This document shows positions 44,765 through 55,105 of a DNA stretch of 64,000 nucleotides, piece by piece. The stretch is taken from the NCBI RefSeq assembly GCF_023284025.1, contig NZ_JAKIKR010000017.1, positions 24,924 to 88,923 on the forward strand, in the 5' to 3' direction. Both the position numbers and the translations under genes were made by a program. Numbering within the stretch: the first letter of the stretch is position 1; each line of letters starts with the position of its first letter. The DNA comes from Shewanella abyssi (GTDB lineage Bacteria; Pseudomonadota; Gammaproteobacteria; Enterobacterales; Shewanellaceae). Below the pieces are notes generated by a model that worked only from the letters and a program-made list of their open reading frames with translations, had not been told where the DNA came from and made no database searches.

Positions 44765-46837
44765 ATGAACACCAAAGTAAAGCTAATTACCGCCCTCATC
44801 GCAGGCATTTTGCACTCAGGCGCTGCTATCGCAACCACCGTTGACGATGCCAATATCGAAGTCATCACCGTTATGGGTCACCAACTGCATTACAAAACGG
44901 ATCAGGCTCATGGGGCCATGCGCTCAGATGTGTCATTACTCGATACGCCACAATCAGTTGTTGTCATTCCTAAAGAGATAATGGATGACCAGTTAGTTCG
45001 CACGCTAGGGGATGCTCTTAAAAATGATGCCAGCATTTCTATTGGCCGCGTAACGACAGACAGAGAACGTTTTAGCTTACGTGGCTTTAGTTTGGATGAA
45101 AGTACTAACCTGCTAAAAGATGGCCACCAGCATTTTTCTAAGTACAGATTACCAATGGCCTTGGTTGAAAATGTCGAAGTGTTAAAGGGCCCATCAAGCT
45201 TACTTTATGGTCAGTCAACGCCTGGTGGTCTGGTGAATTTGGTCACCAAAAAACCAACTTATGACTCATTTCTAACCCTCGGCGTCAAAGGTGATGAAAA
45301 CGGTTCGATTCGAGGATCTCTCGATGCCGGTGGCAGCTTAAATGAAGCCCAAACCATTCGTTATCGCGCCGTGCTTGAGAAAGAACAAAACAAAAACTGG
45401 CGTGAATACCAAGACGGTAGCGCACAGGAGAGTGACTTTCTTGTGGGAAGCTTGATGACTGATTTTGATCTCAGTGATGACCTCACGCTCTCTTTACACT
45501 ATGACAAATCAGATGAACTTGCAGGCCAAGACAGCGGTGCCTTAGTTGATGATAACGGCGATATTGTTGGTGGTAACGAGATGATTTGGGATATGCCTTG
45601 GACCAAAATTGATGCCCAAAGTGAAAACTATGGCGCCGATCTGATCTACCACCTGTCTGACGATTGGGAATTAGCCGCAGGTTATAACAAACAACATAAC
45701 GAACGTGAGCGCTGGGAAAGTAAACCACAGACTGGCAGTTATGATCCCGATACTGGCAACTATGAAAATAAGCCCTATAACAAGTTAGAAGATTGGCAGC
45801 AACAGGCCTTTTACTTTGATTTTGTCGGCTCTATTGAGCTAGCAGGGATGCAGCACGACATACTTGTCGGCGGTAACTATGTCGACCACCAATACACGTC
45901 GCTAAAAGTTAAAGGCGATAAGTTTGATGCTAATATCAATACTGGGATCACGGTTCCTCAACCTGATCTAGATTATGCCGATGGCAAAGCGTCTAGCGAA
46001 GATTATCAATACTATGGTGTGTTTGCTCAAGATCTAATTTCACTTAACGATGAATGGCAAGTGCTGTTAGGTGTGCGCTACGATCAACAAGATAAGGACG
46101 ACGCCGACAGCAATTCAGTATTACCAAAATTCGGCGTGATTTATCACCCGGTCGATAATGCCTCTATTTACGCAAACTACAGTGAGAGTTTCGAGCCCCA
46201 AGGCAGCGTACTTGACGATGAAGATGGCAACTATGGCCTAGAGCTCGATCCGATTAAAGGCAAAATGCTAGAACTGGGAACTAAATGGGAACTGCTTTCA
46301 GGCAAAATCCGATTAAATGCTGCAGTGTTCAATATTGAGCGTGAAAACATTTTGGTCAACACGGGCACTTCTGATAACCCTATCACCACTCAAGGTGGTG
46401 TTCAGCGTCACACCGGTTTTGAGTTTGGTGGCATGGGACAGATCAATGATGACCTTTCTTTGATTACTTCGTTTATGTATCTCGATGCAGAATATACTTC
46501 ACACGATGAGTATCAGGGCAATCGTCCTGAAGATGTACCTGAGTGGACAGCCTCTATCTGGGCCAAATATTCACTAACAGACAGAATGGCAGTTAACTTA
46601 GGCGCATTCTACGAAGGCGAACGTTTTGGCGATGCCGCTAACACCTTCGAGAAAGAGGCTTATACCCGCATTGATACCGGCATTAGCTACGCTATTCCAG
46701 TAGCAGGACAAGATCTACAACTTAGAGTCAATATCGAAAACCTATTCGATACCGACTACCTAGGCGGCGGTGAAAACGGTGAAGTGAATGTGGGTAAGCC
46801 AAGAACAGTAAAGTTTGGCGTAAGCTACACTTTCTAA
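44765..46837 (+). CDS. TonB-dependent siderophore receptor
   Basis: 690-residue outer-membrane receptor. A signal peptide ends GAAIATTVDD. A TonB box-like IEVITVMG follows, then the plug (SDVSLLDTPQSVVVIPKEIMDD through VEVLKGPSSLLYGQSTPGGLVNLVTKKP), whose GPxSxLYGxxxPGGLVN motif is characteristic of the ferric-siderophore receptor group. A 22-strand type barrel ends in FGVSYTF with terminal Phe. It transports a ferric siderophore, of unknown identity. A Fur-like site lies upstream and a terminator downstream. It is distinct in plug motif from the larger receptor at 12431-15268. Confidence 0.93.
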   Translation: MNTKVKLITALIAGILHSGAAIATTVDDANIEVITVMGHQLHYKTDQAHGAMRSDVSLLDTPQSVVVIPKEIMDDQLVRTLGDALKNDASISIGRVTTDRERFSLRGFSLDESTNLLKDGHQHFSKYRLPMALVENVEVLKGPSSLLYGQSTPGGLVNLVTKKPTYDSFLTLGVKGDENGSIRGSLDAGGSLNEAQTIRYRAVLEKEQNKNWREYQDGSAQESDFLVGSLMTDFDLSDDLTLSLHYDKSDELAGQDSGALVDDNGDIVGGNEMIWDMPWTKIDAQSENYGADLIYHLSDDWELAAGYNKQHNERERWESKPQTGSYDPDTGNYENKPYNKLEDWQQQAFYFDFVGSIELAGMQHDILVGGNYVDHQYTSLKVKGDKFDANINTGITVPQPDLDYADGKASSEDYQYYGVFAQDLISLNDEWQVLLGVRYDQQDKDDADSNSVLPKFGVIYHPVDNASIYANYSESFEPQGSVLDDEDGNYGLELDPIKGKMLELGTKWELLSGKIRLNAAVFNIERENILVNTGTSDNPITTQGGVQRHTGFEFGGMGQINDDLSLITSFMYLDAEYTSHDEYQGNRPEDVPEWTASIWAKYSLTDRMAVNLGAFYEGERFGDAANTFEKEAYTRIDTGISYAIPVAGQDLQLRVNIENLFDTDYLGGGENGEVNVGKPRTVKFGVSYTF

Positions 46838-46865
46838 GCTTCACTCCATTTGTTTAGACATCAAC

Positions 46866-46895
46866 AAGCCCAGACGAATCTCTGGGCTTTTTATT
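46866..46895 (+). terminator. Terminator of the siderophore receptor gene
   Basis: Perfect 9-bp arms aagcccaga and tctgggctt around a 6-base loop, followed by a T tract (tttttatt), 28 bases after the stop codon. Confidence 0.87.
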
Positions 46896-47091
46896 AGCGG
46901 TTTTACTGTAAGTTACGCTATTCCCCGCCCGCAAGATCAATAAATGATCCCAATCGTCTTGCTGCGCTAACCTAATATCCAACGGTTTTACTCCCTGTTT
47001 ATCCATACCGTATATTTAAACCGCTAATTTAAAGCGTTTATGTAAACCTTCATTTATCTAGTTCATTCATCTACTGACTTAAAATTCGAGA

Positions 47092-47400
47092 CTAGATTAC
47101 AACCATTTCAGCAATATTGAGCCTGCCATTGATTGCTAGAAATGGGCAGGACTTTGCCATCTCGATAGCCTGCTCGATACTCTCAGCCTGCACAATAGTA
47201 TGTCCTGTCATATCCACTTGGCTGCCTGCAGATACACCATCACTACTTACGCTGTGGCTATTTTTATAGGGCACCATAGCCGTGATTACAGCACCACCAA
47301 GGGAGGCTAACCACTGCTGATATTGAGCAAAATGGCGCTTGCCCTCCTCTGCTGACGCTGGCTTGTCGCCACCTAAATAACTAATGATAAATTGTGTCAT
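47092..47400 (-). CDS. YCII-related domain protein
   Basis: 102 residues with a ferredoxin-like dimeric fold of the YCII family (KxxxHFAQYQQWLASLGGAVI and VQAESIEQAIEMAKSCPFLAINGRLNIAEMV). Proteins of this kind are often small enzymes or carry no known activity. It starts with a good ribosome site (aaggaattacct) and overlaps the stop codon of the upstream small gene by four bases, so the pair is translated together. Confidence 0.85.
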   Translation of the reverse strand: MTQFIISYLGGDKPASAEEGKRHFAQYQQWLASLGGAVITAMVPYKNSHSVSSDGVSAGSQVDMTGHTIVQAESIEQAIEMAKSCPFLAINGRLNIAEMVVI

Positions 47401-47633
47401 AGGTAATTCCTTTTTTTGGGCTTACATGAATCTTGCTTAACTCGGTTTTTTTGAGATATAAGCTTTACAGCCGAATATAGTGTTGCGGCGATAAACACCA
47501 CCACGATTGAATAGATAAGTGTGGGCACAAACCAGCTTATCGCAGTTTCATAAACAAACTGCCACTGGGTACCGCCTGCACCTCGAAAGATACCGCCGGG
47601 GTTTTCCAGCCACTCCTTTTTATTGACTAACAA
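47397..47633 (-). CDS. Small single-span membrane protein, unknown
   Basis: 78 residues with one membrane span (about 30-55, SWFVPTLIYSIVVVFIAATLYSA) and a basic, cysteine-bearing tail. The frame begins with TTG; no ATG is available. A strong aaaaaggag sequence lies inside the first codons, so the true start may be a little downstream. The stop overlaps the YCII gene start (ATGA), which supports it being real. Not a family I recognise. Confidence 0.5.
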   Translation of the reverse strand: MLVNKKEWLENPGGIFRGAGGTQWQFVYETAISWFVPTLIYSIVVVFIAATLYSAVKLISQKNRVKQDSCKPKKRNYL

Positions 47634-47685
47634 TAGTCAATATCAGCGAACGTTTAACTCACTTACGCTCTACTTACACCGACTT

Positions 47686-48354
47686 CTATAGGCCGCTTCC
47701 AAAGACGACATCTTCCTTTGTGTCGAGCCACATTGGGTATTGGGTCATTACCTTACTGAACATTCGACTCTGTAAATACTGATTAAGCCATTGCCTCAAT
47801 TTTGGGTAGGGTGATTGTAAATACCATTGTCGCTCCACCCGCGCAAACTGACGAATAAAGGGCATTAGCGCCAGATCAGTCAAACTGGGGTTATCGGACA
47901 TCAAGTATTGATGCTGGTTTAGCCGTAGCTCCAAATCAGCAAGATAACGCTCACATTGTTGTCTATTTTCGATGAGTGACGGCTCATGATAACGTTTAGC
48001 GCAGCGGTACTGCTCTAAATGCCCCTTAAACTCGTTATCAAATAAGCTTATCAACTCAAGCATCTCTGCTAGTGCGTTTGGCTGTGAAGCGTCGAGGTAA
48101 TGTTGAGGATCGGACTGAGTAAATGCCCACAGCATGACCGCTAAACTTTCATCAATGACCAAGTCATCAGTGGTAACTAAAACTGGCACGGTTCCTTTGG
48201 CCGAGGCTGTTAGCATCTCAGCGGGTTTGTTGCTTAACACCAAGTCGCGCAGGTGTACTTGCTGGCCTGATGCATAAATAGCCAATCTAGCCCGCATCGC
48301 ATAGGGGCAATTTCTCAAAGAATAGAGTACAGGTAATACCATGATTTCGTTCAT
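47686..48354 (-). CDS. Glutathione S-transferase family protein
   Basis: 222 residues. N-terminal thioredoxin-like domain with the YSLRNCPYAMRARLAIYASG motif; the CPYA pattern points to a Cys-type (glutaredoxin 2/omega-like) transferase. The glutathione-binding KGTVPVLV and DESLAVMLW segments follow. The C-terminal helical domain contains SLTDLALMPFIRQFARV. Cytoplasmic; substrate unknown. A second start at 48342 is possible. Divergent from the U32 peptidase-like gene. Confidence 0.9.
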   Translation of the reverse strand: MNEIMVLPVLYSLRNCPYAMRARLAIYASGQQVHLRDLVLSNKPAEMLTASAKGTVPVLVTTDDLVIDESLAVMLWAFTQSDPQHYLDASQPNALAEMLELISLFDNEFKGHLEQYRCAKRYHEPSLIENRQQCERYLADLELRLNQHQYLMSDNPSLTDLALMPFIRQFARVERQWYLQSPYPKLRQWLNQYLQSRMFSKVMTQYPMWLDTKEDVVFGSGL

Positions 48355-48466
48355 TGTTGCTCAGTAAGCTCAATTAGCAAATGCGAATAATTTACTTTAA
48401 CGATATTCATTCACAAAATATACGGGTAACATCCCCCCATTAAATTTCTAACAACAAGTGGTACCC

Positions 48467-50758
48467 ATGGATCCAAAGATAGAATTATTAGCACCAGGCG
48501 GAGATATTGATGCGATTAAAGCGGCAATAATTGCCGGAGCCGATGCTGTTTATTGTGGCTTAGATACCTTTAATGCTCGTAACCGTGCCGCTAATATTTC
48601 CTTTGAGGAACTGGTTGGGATCATACGTTTAGCACACCAATATCAGTGTGAGATTTTCCTAACTCTCAATATTGTGATCTTAGAAAATGAATTTAAAACC
48701 CTAGCAAAGCTACTGAGCAAGTTGGTCAACACCACTTTAGACGGTGTGATAGTGCAAGATATTGGCATGTTCCATTTGATCAAAAAGCACTTCCCAACAT
48801 TGGATATCCACGCATCAACCCAGCTAACCACTCATAATGTGGGCCAAATTCCTTTTTTAAAGAAGTTAGGCGCCTCACGGGTGAATTTGTCGAGAGAGCT
48901 AAATTTACGTGAGATCACCGCATTAACGGCTACCGGTCGCGACAACGGTATCACCACTGAAGTGTTTGTCCATGGCTCGCTTTGTATTGCGTTCTCAGGG
49001 CTTTGTTATTCTACCTCCGCCAGTGTCGGTAACTCAGGTAACCGTGGTCGTTGCAGCCAGGCTTGCCGTGAAGAGTATGAAACCACCGAGTCGGGGCATA
49101 ACTTCCCGCTCAATATCAAAGACAACTCGGCATTTTTCGACCTACCGGCATTAATCGAAGCCGGTGTTCACTCGTTTAAAGTGGAAGGTCGTATTAAGGG
49201 CGCAAGCTACGTCCATACCGTGATAGACAGTTTCCGTAAACAGATAGATGGTTTCCTTGCGACCGGAGAGTTACTTGAAGATGGTGAGCGCCTCTATAAA
49301 GTATTCAACCGCGACTTAACCAACGCCTTTTTAAAGGGCGACCTGAACCAATCGATGTTTATCGACAATCCTCGTGATAACTCGAAAAACCATCTTAAAG
49401 ATAAGCTGACTCAAAACGGTACTCAGTCTATTTCGGTAGTGCAGATCCATGATGCTGAGCAAGAGTTACAGCAGGAAAAAAGCCAAATTCAAGCAAGCGT
49501 TGATGACAAGATAAAGCATTTAAGCATTGAGAAACTGCCACTCACCTTAGCTTTCTCGGGCCAATTAGATGAGCCGCTATCGATCACGGTTAGCACCCAA
49601 GATTTTGTTGTCGGGCAAACCCAATTGGTCGATAAAGTCTTTACTGTACAATCTCGTAGTCTGCTCACCAGCAGTGACGATGCCAGCATTGATGACAGCG
49701 CAATTGAGAAACGCTTTAAGAGTTTACATAATGCAGAGTTCGACCTTAAGCCACTGGTAACCGACGATTTAGCCGCCGACCTTAGCATCCCCTTTAAAGA
49801 GCTCACCACCTTAAAGAAACAGGTATTATTGCAGCTTAACCATGGCACCGCCGTGTTAGCCGCGGTTGAACTGCCTAAGCTGGTTAAATATCCAAAACCA
49901 CAAGATGAGACACCTAAGCTGTCTATTTTGATCTGTGATGAGGCCGATATTGCTCTTGCCGATAACACCGATGCTGACGTTTACTTTAAGTTACCCGATG
50001 CCTATAAGCGCGGCTGTACCCAATATGTCGATTTCTTCAAACAAAACCCACGACTCATCCCTTGGTTTCCGTCAGTCCTTATCGGTAAAGATTATGATGC
50101 GGCGCTGAATATTTTGGAAAAAGTGCAACCGCCACTGATTGTCACCAATAATACTGGTATTGCTAATCGCGCCTTTGAGCTTGGGATTAAATGGATTGCT
50201 GGACCGTTTTTAAACACCACCAACTCCTATGCACTGCTAGCAATGCAAGAGCAGTTTGATTGTCATGGCGCCTTTATTTCTAACGAAATAAACCAACAGC
50301 AAATTAAACATATTGCCCGCCCTGCTAACTTTAAAATGATGTACAGCATCTATCACCCCATTTTATTGATGGCGAGCAGACAGTGCTTCTTCCAGCAAAG
50401 TGTCGGCTGTGAAAAGCCCCGTATCGACAATGGCTGTATGCTCTCTTGTGATAAGTCGACCAGCATTACCAACCTTAAAGGGGATGAGTTTGCGATTGAT
50501 AAACAAAAAGCAGGTTACCCGAGTATTTATAATCAAGATCAATTCTTAAATACTGAGATCATTGACGATCTCGCTCACCTCTTTGATGGCTTTATGATTG
50601 ATTTAACCAATATTGGCGCCGGCGATAAGCCATCACCTGACAAGGGGCAGTTAATCAAACAGTTCGAGCTGCTTATCAACGGTCAGTCCAATGCCGCGAA
50701 TAAGCTCGACAGCATGGTGGCGCAATCAACGGTACTGCAATACCACAACGGCCTTTAG
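48467..50758 (+). CDS. U32 family peptidase-like protein (RlhA/YegQ group)
   Basis: 763 residues from the ATG (the frame can be read from a GTG nine bases earlier). N-terminal TIM-barrel motifs of the U32 family: IELLAPGGDIDAIKAAIIAG, ADAVYCGLDTFNARNRAANI and the cysteine-rich SGNRGRCSQACREEYE (about 190-205), followed by HSFKVEGRIKGASYV. A long C-terminal part contains a further Cys-rich segment CEKPRIDNGCMLSCD (about 645-660). In E. coli RlhA these cysteines support hydroxylation of a cytidine in 23S rRNA. A U32 RNA hydroxylase-type role is more likely than proteolysis. It is about 100 residues longer than E. coli RlhA. Confidence 0.88.
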   Translation: MDPKIELLAPGGDIDAIKAAIIAGADAVYCGLDTFNARNRAANISFEELVGIIRLAHQYQCEIFLTLNIVILENEFKTLAKLLSKLVNTTLDGVIVQDIGMFHLIKKHFPTLDIHASTQLTTHNVGQIPFLKKLGASRVNLSRELNLREITALTATGRDNGITTEVFVHGSLCIAFSGLCYSTSASVGNSGNRGRCSQACREEYETTESGHNFPLNIKDNSAFFDLPALIEAGVHSFKVEGRIKGASYVHTVIDSFRKQIDGFLATGELLEDGERLYKVFNRDLTNAFLKGDLNQSMFIDNPRDNSKNHLKDKLTQNGTQSISVVQIHDAEQELQQEKSQIQASVDDKIKHLSIEKLPLTLAFSGQLDEPLSITVSTQDFVVGQTQLVDKVFTVQSRSLLTSSDDASIDDSAIEKRFKSLHNAEFDLKPLVTDDLAADLSIPFKELTTLKKQVLLQLNHGTAVLAAVELPKLVKYPKPQDETPKLSILICDEADIALADNTDADVYFKLPDAYKRGCTQYVDFFKQNPRLIPWFPSVLIGKDYDAALNILEKVQPPLIVTNNTGIANRAFELGIKWIAGPFLNTTNSYALLAMQEQFDCHGAFISNEINQQQIKHIARPANFKMMYSIYHPILLMASRQCFFQQSVGCEKPRIDNGCMLSCDKSTSITNLKGDEFAIDKQKAGYPSIYNQDQFLNTEIIDDLAHLFDGFMIDLTNIGAGDKPSPDKGQLIKQFELLINGQSNAANKLDSMVAQSTVLQYHNGL

Positions 50759-50795
50759 GTATTAGTCACTACGCCACATAGTTTTACTGATGTTA

Positions 50796-50830
50796 AGCCA
50801 GAGCAGCCCTCCCCGCTCTGGCTTTCTCAT
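50796..50830 (+). terminator. Terminator of the U32 gene
   Basis: Perfect 9-bp arms agccagagc and gctctggct around a 10-base loop, followed by a T-rich tract, 38 bases after the stop codon. Confidence 0.8.
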
Positions 50831-50976
50831 TTTATCCTTTAAACCCTCGCTAATTAAGTCAGTATCATTCTCTATTATTGATTGTCTCTAATCATCTTGT
50901 TTTGTGGTGAAGTGATTGAGCACAACCTTATGGCTACCGAGATCCAAGAGATCATTTTGCATCATGGTCAATACCA

Positions 50977-51189
50977 TTGATCCAGCAAAACTGCGACGCT
51001 GCCCTCACTCAACAGATAGAACAACATATTCATGTCAATAGCAGACTCACTGGTGAGCAAAATGTGCATATCATGATTTGTCGCCCCACAGAGCGCGCTA
51101 TGCACTTAGAGCAGCAGATAAGAGAATATTTTATGGTTGTTTATCAGCAATACTTTAGCCCGAAGCGTCAGCTAAATGCTGAAAGTTAA
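50977..51189 (+). CDS. Small hypothetical reading frame, uncertain
   Basis: 70 codons from a TTG, with the frame open back to another TTG at 50917. The composition (QNCDAALTQQIEQHIHVNSR, LEQQIREYFMVVYQQYF) looks protein-like and helical. In a different frame an ATG at 50931 gives MATEIQEIILHHGQYH before a stop immediately next to this frame, so a single-base shift would join the two. It is therefore a weak gene candidate or a decayed one. No family recognised. The rest of the 50831-51314 interval holds no other gene. Confidence 0.28.
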   Translation: MIQQNCDAALTQQIEQHIHVNSRLTGEQNVHIMICRPTERAMHLEQQIREYFMVVYQQYFSPKRQLNAES

Positions 51190-51314
51190 TCACTTAGCAG
51201 CGGTTGGCTATCGATTTACTGTGTTTTATCCCCCATAGCAATCGATAAAACCATTCCAAGTAGGATGAAACAATCTGTTAGACTGTTCAAAAGCCTAATA
51301 AGAAATAGACTGTC

Positions 51315-52133
51315 ATGCTTGGAACACTCAGAAAAATGCGCAGCCACCTCGATGAGAATCAACAGGTGCAATATCAATTACCCGTCGGCGATGAGCTACT
51401 CGATTTAAACCCTCTTATCGGCTCAAAATTGACCCTGACTCATACCGGCAAGATCCTCTGCTGTAACTGCGGTAAGAAAACCAAAAAGAGCTACTCTCAA
51501 GGCCATTGTTATGTGTGTATGCAAAAACTTGCAAGTTGTGATTTGTGTATCATGAAGCCTGAAACCTGCCATTATGCTGCAGGCACCTGTCGTGAGCCGT
51601 CTTGGGGCGAAGCTAACTGCTTTGTACCCCATTACGTGTACTTGTCTAACACCTCAGGTATAAAAGTCGGTATTACCCGTCATACCCAATTACCAACACG
51701 CTGGATAGACCAAGGGGCTACTCAAGGTTTGCCGATTTTTAAAGTTGAGACCCGTTTCATCTCAGGTTTAGTCGAAACAGCGTTAGCGGAAATGATTGCC
51801 GATAAAACCAACTGGCGCACCATGTTGAAGGGCAATGCTGATGACTTAGATCTCAAGCAGCAAGCTGCAGCCTTGATCCCACAAATAACTGAACGTTTGG
51901 CTGAAATTACCGCTGAACATGGTGAATTCGCCATATCAAAACTTGATGAGCCAATTCAACAGATCAACTTCCCGGTGAGCGAGTTTCCAACCAAAATTGC
52001 CTCACATAACTTTGATAAAAACCCAGAAGTCTCAGGTGTTCTAAAAGGCATTAAAGGTCAATATCTGATCTTCGATACTGGCGTGATCAATATTCGCAAA
52101 TTTGGCTCATATGAAGTCAGCGTGGCTTACTAA
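51315..52133 (+). CDS. DUF2797 family protein
   Basis: 272 residues, cytoplasmic. It contains two zinc-ribbon-like cysteine groups: CCNCGKKTKKSYSQGHCYVC (about 51-70) and CDLCIMKPETCHYAAGTC (about 76-95), then PHYVYLSNTSGIKVGITR, resembling a GIY-YIG-type YV-GITR core, and IPQITERL. The family is widespread in gammaproteobacteria but its activity is unknown. The start ATG follows aatagactgtc. A bidirectional hairpin lies between it and the collagenase gene. Confidence 0.85.
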   Translation: MLGTLRKMRSHLDENQQVQYQLPVGDELLDLNPLIGSKLTLTHTGKILCCNCGKKTKKSYSQGHCYVCMQKLASCDLCIMKPETCHYAAGTCREPSWGEANCFVPHYVYLSNTSGIKVGITRHTQLPTRWIDQGATQGLPIFKVETRFISGLVETALAEMIADKTNWRTMLKGNADDLDLKQQAAALIPQITERLAEITAEHGEFAISKLDEPIQQINFPVSEFPTKIASHNFDKNPEVSGVLKGIKGQYLIFDTGVINIRKFGSYEVSVAY

Positions 52134-52184
52134 GCAATAAGCTGGGACTAATCGCCAGTAGAATCGATTGTTTTACGCTATAAG

Positions 52185-52216
52185 TAAAAAAGCCGACTCC
52201 TAATGAGTCGGCTTAA
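52185..52216 (-). terminator. Terminator between DUF2797 and collagenase genes
   Basis: Perfect 10-bp arms aagccgactc and gagtcggctt around a 5-base loop. Six A residues on the left read as T on the minus strand, ending the collagenase transcript; it may also stop the DUF2797 transcript. Confidence 0.8.
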
Positions 52217-52237
52217 AATCAAATAGGGTTTAAATTG

Positions 52238-55105
52238 CTATTTGATTTTAACAACTAAGCTTGCGCCATTGCTTGATGGTGCGCCCTCTGCTGTGACGTA
52301 GTACCAACCTTCAGCGGGGGAAGAGATCGTTAGACTCTCCACATTACCTTGGTTTTCAGACTTTACCTCATAGGTGTTGGAGTTCGCCCATGTTTGGCTA
52401 CTGCCATATAAGTTAACATCTCCGCTACCGTGGCCGCTGGCGACACTAATTTCATCTGTACCTGCTGGCACATAGAAGTAGTAGTTTGCACGACCATCTT
52501 GAATACAAACAGCCTCCCCAAATTCAACGCCACCATAACCCAAAGGTGATTGAGTCGCACAACTGTCAGCGACTGTCACTGGTACTGGCGGAGTAGTGTC
52601 ACCGCCAGTCAGGCTAACATTTAGACTCACACCTTCAAACTCTACTGTAGAGATTAAGCTAATATATACCCAACCTCTATTAGCCGTAACATTGAGTTGC
52701 TCGCCATTACCCGCGGTAGCTGATTTAGCCTCATAAGCACTCGCCGTCGCCCAACCATTTTGGCTGAAATATACATCTACATCACCTTCGCCACCCGCTG
52801 TTGAAATATAAAGTGCAGTGCTGTCATCTTCGACATAGGTATAGAAGTAACGAATATTTTGCCCAGCAACGCATTCAGTTTGATCTATAGTCAACTGCCC
52901 GCCAGTAACCGTCTCGACCCCACAATGTTCAACAGGATCAATTGGATCGACCGTATCGGCGTTATCGCCCACTCCATCACCGTCTGAATCGGCCCACTCT
53001 GTAGGATCGGTTGGGAATACATCGGCGTTATCGCCCACTCCATCACCGTCGGTATCTTTAGTCTCGTTAGGATCATTAGGGAAATCATCATCGCTATCAA
53101 TCACGCCATCGCCATCCGTATCAACGGCCGGTGGAGGAGTGATATTGCTAAGCGATTCATCATTACTGGTCACAGAGGCTAACCATGTGTTCCACTCATT
53201 GTTATAGTTTTGCGCTATATTGCTATCGATATACGCTAACCAACCACTGGCATCACCACCTCTGGCCAAAACAAGCAGTGCATCAACATCACTTCTGTGG
53301 TTTTCAAATAGGAAACGTACCGCTAAATAACCCCACTTATACACTCGGTCAGAGCCGCTATCGTAAGTGTTAGATAGAATTTCACTCAAGCTGAAGGTCT
53401 GTGCGCGGCCAAGATTGACTGCATCATCGTAACGGTTCTGGTGAGAAATATACTCAGCTAAACCTTCAGACCACCACACTGACTTGCCCGTATCGATATC
53501 GAAGTAATTAAATGCACCATATTGATTGAATCGACCATCTAAGTAATGCACATATTCATGGCGTAGATTCCAAACCAGAATATCTTCTGTCCAGGTTGCT
53601 TCATGAGCAATAAACCTAGCCTGATTACCCTCTTGAGAAGGGGTACCTTCTAAATACATACCCCCATTATCAGTGCTGATCCCAAATATGATGCCGGCAT
53701 ACTGATCATAATCATCGTAACTATCGAAGATGTTAACTTCTAAATTAGTGTTGAGATCATCAGCCACAGGCTGACTTCCTGTGGTTAAAATATCATGAAA
53801 TAGGATCTCCTCTGCGCCCATCAGGTCGCAAGAAGCTTGCAGTTCATCCGTCGAGAGCTGCTGAGCACGAATGTTAATCGTGTCACTACAACTATAATGA
53901 ATAGATAGAATATTCAACTCAAGCTCGGCTTCCCAACCACAGATACCGAACTGCTCACATTCGCCGGGGTTGTAGTAGTCCAAATAGCCAGCGGCATCGG
54001 CCCATTGAGCAGACATGCGCTCAAAGCTATTCATATACTGAACCGTTCCATCGTTTAGTGTTGTTTTAAGGCTTGCGGGTAAATTCCAGTATTCTTGGTA
54101 TTCGTAGAAACGACCAAATTCATGGAAGGCATCTGTCGACTCAAAGGCGTAGGCCGAATTATAGATATATTCAGAAGTAGCAACATTTAGAAGCGCAGCA
54201 ATCAAGTCACCGTGATCCCTACTTGCTTTAGTGTAATCTGCGTCCCAGCTGCCATAGTAAAGTGTTGTAAGCGCCTTGGTTAATGCATAACGATGTTTGT
54301 TGCTAGCTAGGTGCTCTGGGCTGAAAGCATTTAAGTAGTTAGTTATTGCAGGAACACTTTCCAAATGGCTACTAGCACTATCCCAGGCAATAAAAAATTC
54401 GGCCAGAGTATCACCTTGCATATCACTGGTATCATTGATATACGGGTTATTTGAATACTCGACAAGTAGATCACGCAGAGCATTAGCCGCTTTATTATTG
54501 GCATAGTTCAAATCGTCATTGTAATACTCAATGTAAAATGCACCACGTAAGAAGTAGATCAGATTGAGCATTTCACCGCCATTGCGGCTATCATACGTCG
54601 CCGCCATCGCCTTGGCATTATTAGCGACAGAGATGACATTTCCGCTCTGGTATACCGCTACAGATGTAGCATCACTTTTCGAGTAAAGTTCTGAAATGCA
54701 AGCGAAATCTGCTTGCCTAACAAAATCATATAGATCTTGACCCGTTAAATTTTCAAACTGGCTATAACCGTTACAGGGATCAGCTTCAGCCTCTGCCGCT
54801 GGCCCAACTGTCCCCATTGGTCCATCAATTTTCTTTTCACTTTTAACTTTAGAAAGGTGCGCCTTTTGTTTGCCATCATCTTTGAGCTGCTTACCAGGAA
54901 CATTTGCTCCTTTGTCGAATCGACTTTTTGATTCTTGGATGTGTGCAGGATTAGCGGGCACTTTTTCGGTGGCAGCGACCTCCTCTTTAGCAAAAGACGC
55001 TCCCGAATAGAGGACGACTGAACATGCAAGTGCTAAAGCATGAACTTTAAACTTGCCTGTTTTTGATGAAAATTCAGATGATAGTTTAGATGACTCGATT
55101 AACAT
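52238..55105 (-). CDS. Secreted M9 family collagenase (microbial collagenase)
   Basis: 955 residues from the ATG at 55105, which has ggag 8 bases upstream; a TTG nine codons earlier is weaker. Signal peptide ends GASFAKEE. An activator/peptidase unit contains the zinc motif HEYVHYLDGRF (near the middle) and the downstream Glu ligand in WWSEGLAEYI, as in Vibrio M9 collagenases. Then come thrombospondin type 3-like calcium repeats (DTDGDGVID.., DTDGDGVGDNAD, DSDGDGVGDNAD) and two pre-peptidase C-terminal domains (about 735-835 and 860-955), each ending in a YVSL/YYVTAEG strand. It would cleave collagen or gelatin outside the cell. Monocistronic. Confidence 0.93.
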   Translation of the reverse strand: MLIESSKLSSEFSSKTGKFKVHALALACSVVLYSGASFAKEEVAATEKVPANPAHIQESKSRFDKGANVPGKQLKDDGKQKAHLSKVKSEKKIDGPMGTVGPAAEAEADPCNGYSQFENLTGQDLYDFVRQADFACISELYSKSDATSVAVYQSGNVISVANNAKAMAATYDSRNGGEMLNLIYFLRGAFYIEYYNDDLNYANNKAANALRDLLVEYSNNPYINDTSDMQGDTLAEFFIAWDSASSHLESVPAITNYLNAFSPEHLASNKHRYALTKALTTLYYGSWDADYTKASRDHGDLIAALLNVATSEYIYNSAYAFESTDAFHEFGRFYEYQEYWNLPASLKTTLNDGTVQYMNSFERMSAQWADAAGYLDYYNPGECEQFGICGWEAELELNILSIHYSCSDTINIRAQQLSTDELQASCDLMGAEEILFHDILTTGSQPVADDLNTNLEVNIFDSYDDYDQYAGIIFGISTDNGGMYLEGTPSQEGNQARFIAHEATWTEDILVWNLRHEYVHYLDGRFNQYGAFNYFDIDTGKSVWWSEGLAEYISHQNRYDDAVNLGRAQTFSLSEILSNTYDSGSDRVYKWGYLAVRFLFENHRSDVDALLVLARGGDASGWLAYIDSNIAQNYNNEWNTWLASVTSNDESLSNITPPPAVDTDGDGVIDSDDDFPNDPNETKDTDGDGVGDNADVFPTDPTEWADSDGDGVGDNADTVDPIDPVEHCGVETVTGGQLTIDQTECVAGQNIRYFYTYVEDDSTALYISTAGGEGDVDVYFSQNGWATASAYEAKSATAGNGEQLNVTANRGWVYISLISTVEFEGVSLNVSLTGGDTTPPVPVTVADSCATQSPLGYGGVEFGEAVCIQDGRANYYFYVPAGTDEISVASGHGSGDVNLYGSSQTWANSNTYEVKSENQGNVESLTISSPAEGWYYVTAEGAPSSNGASLVVKIK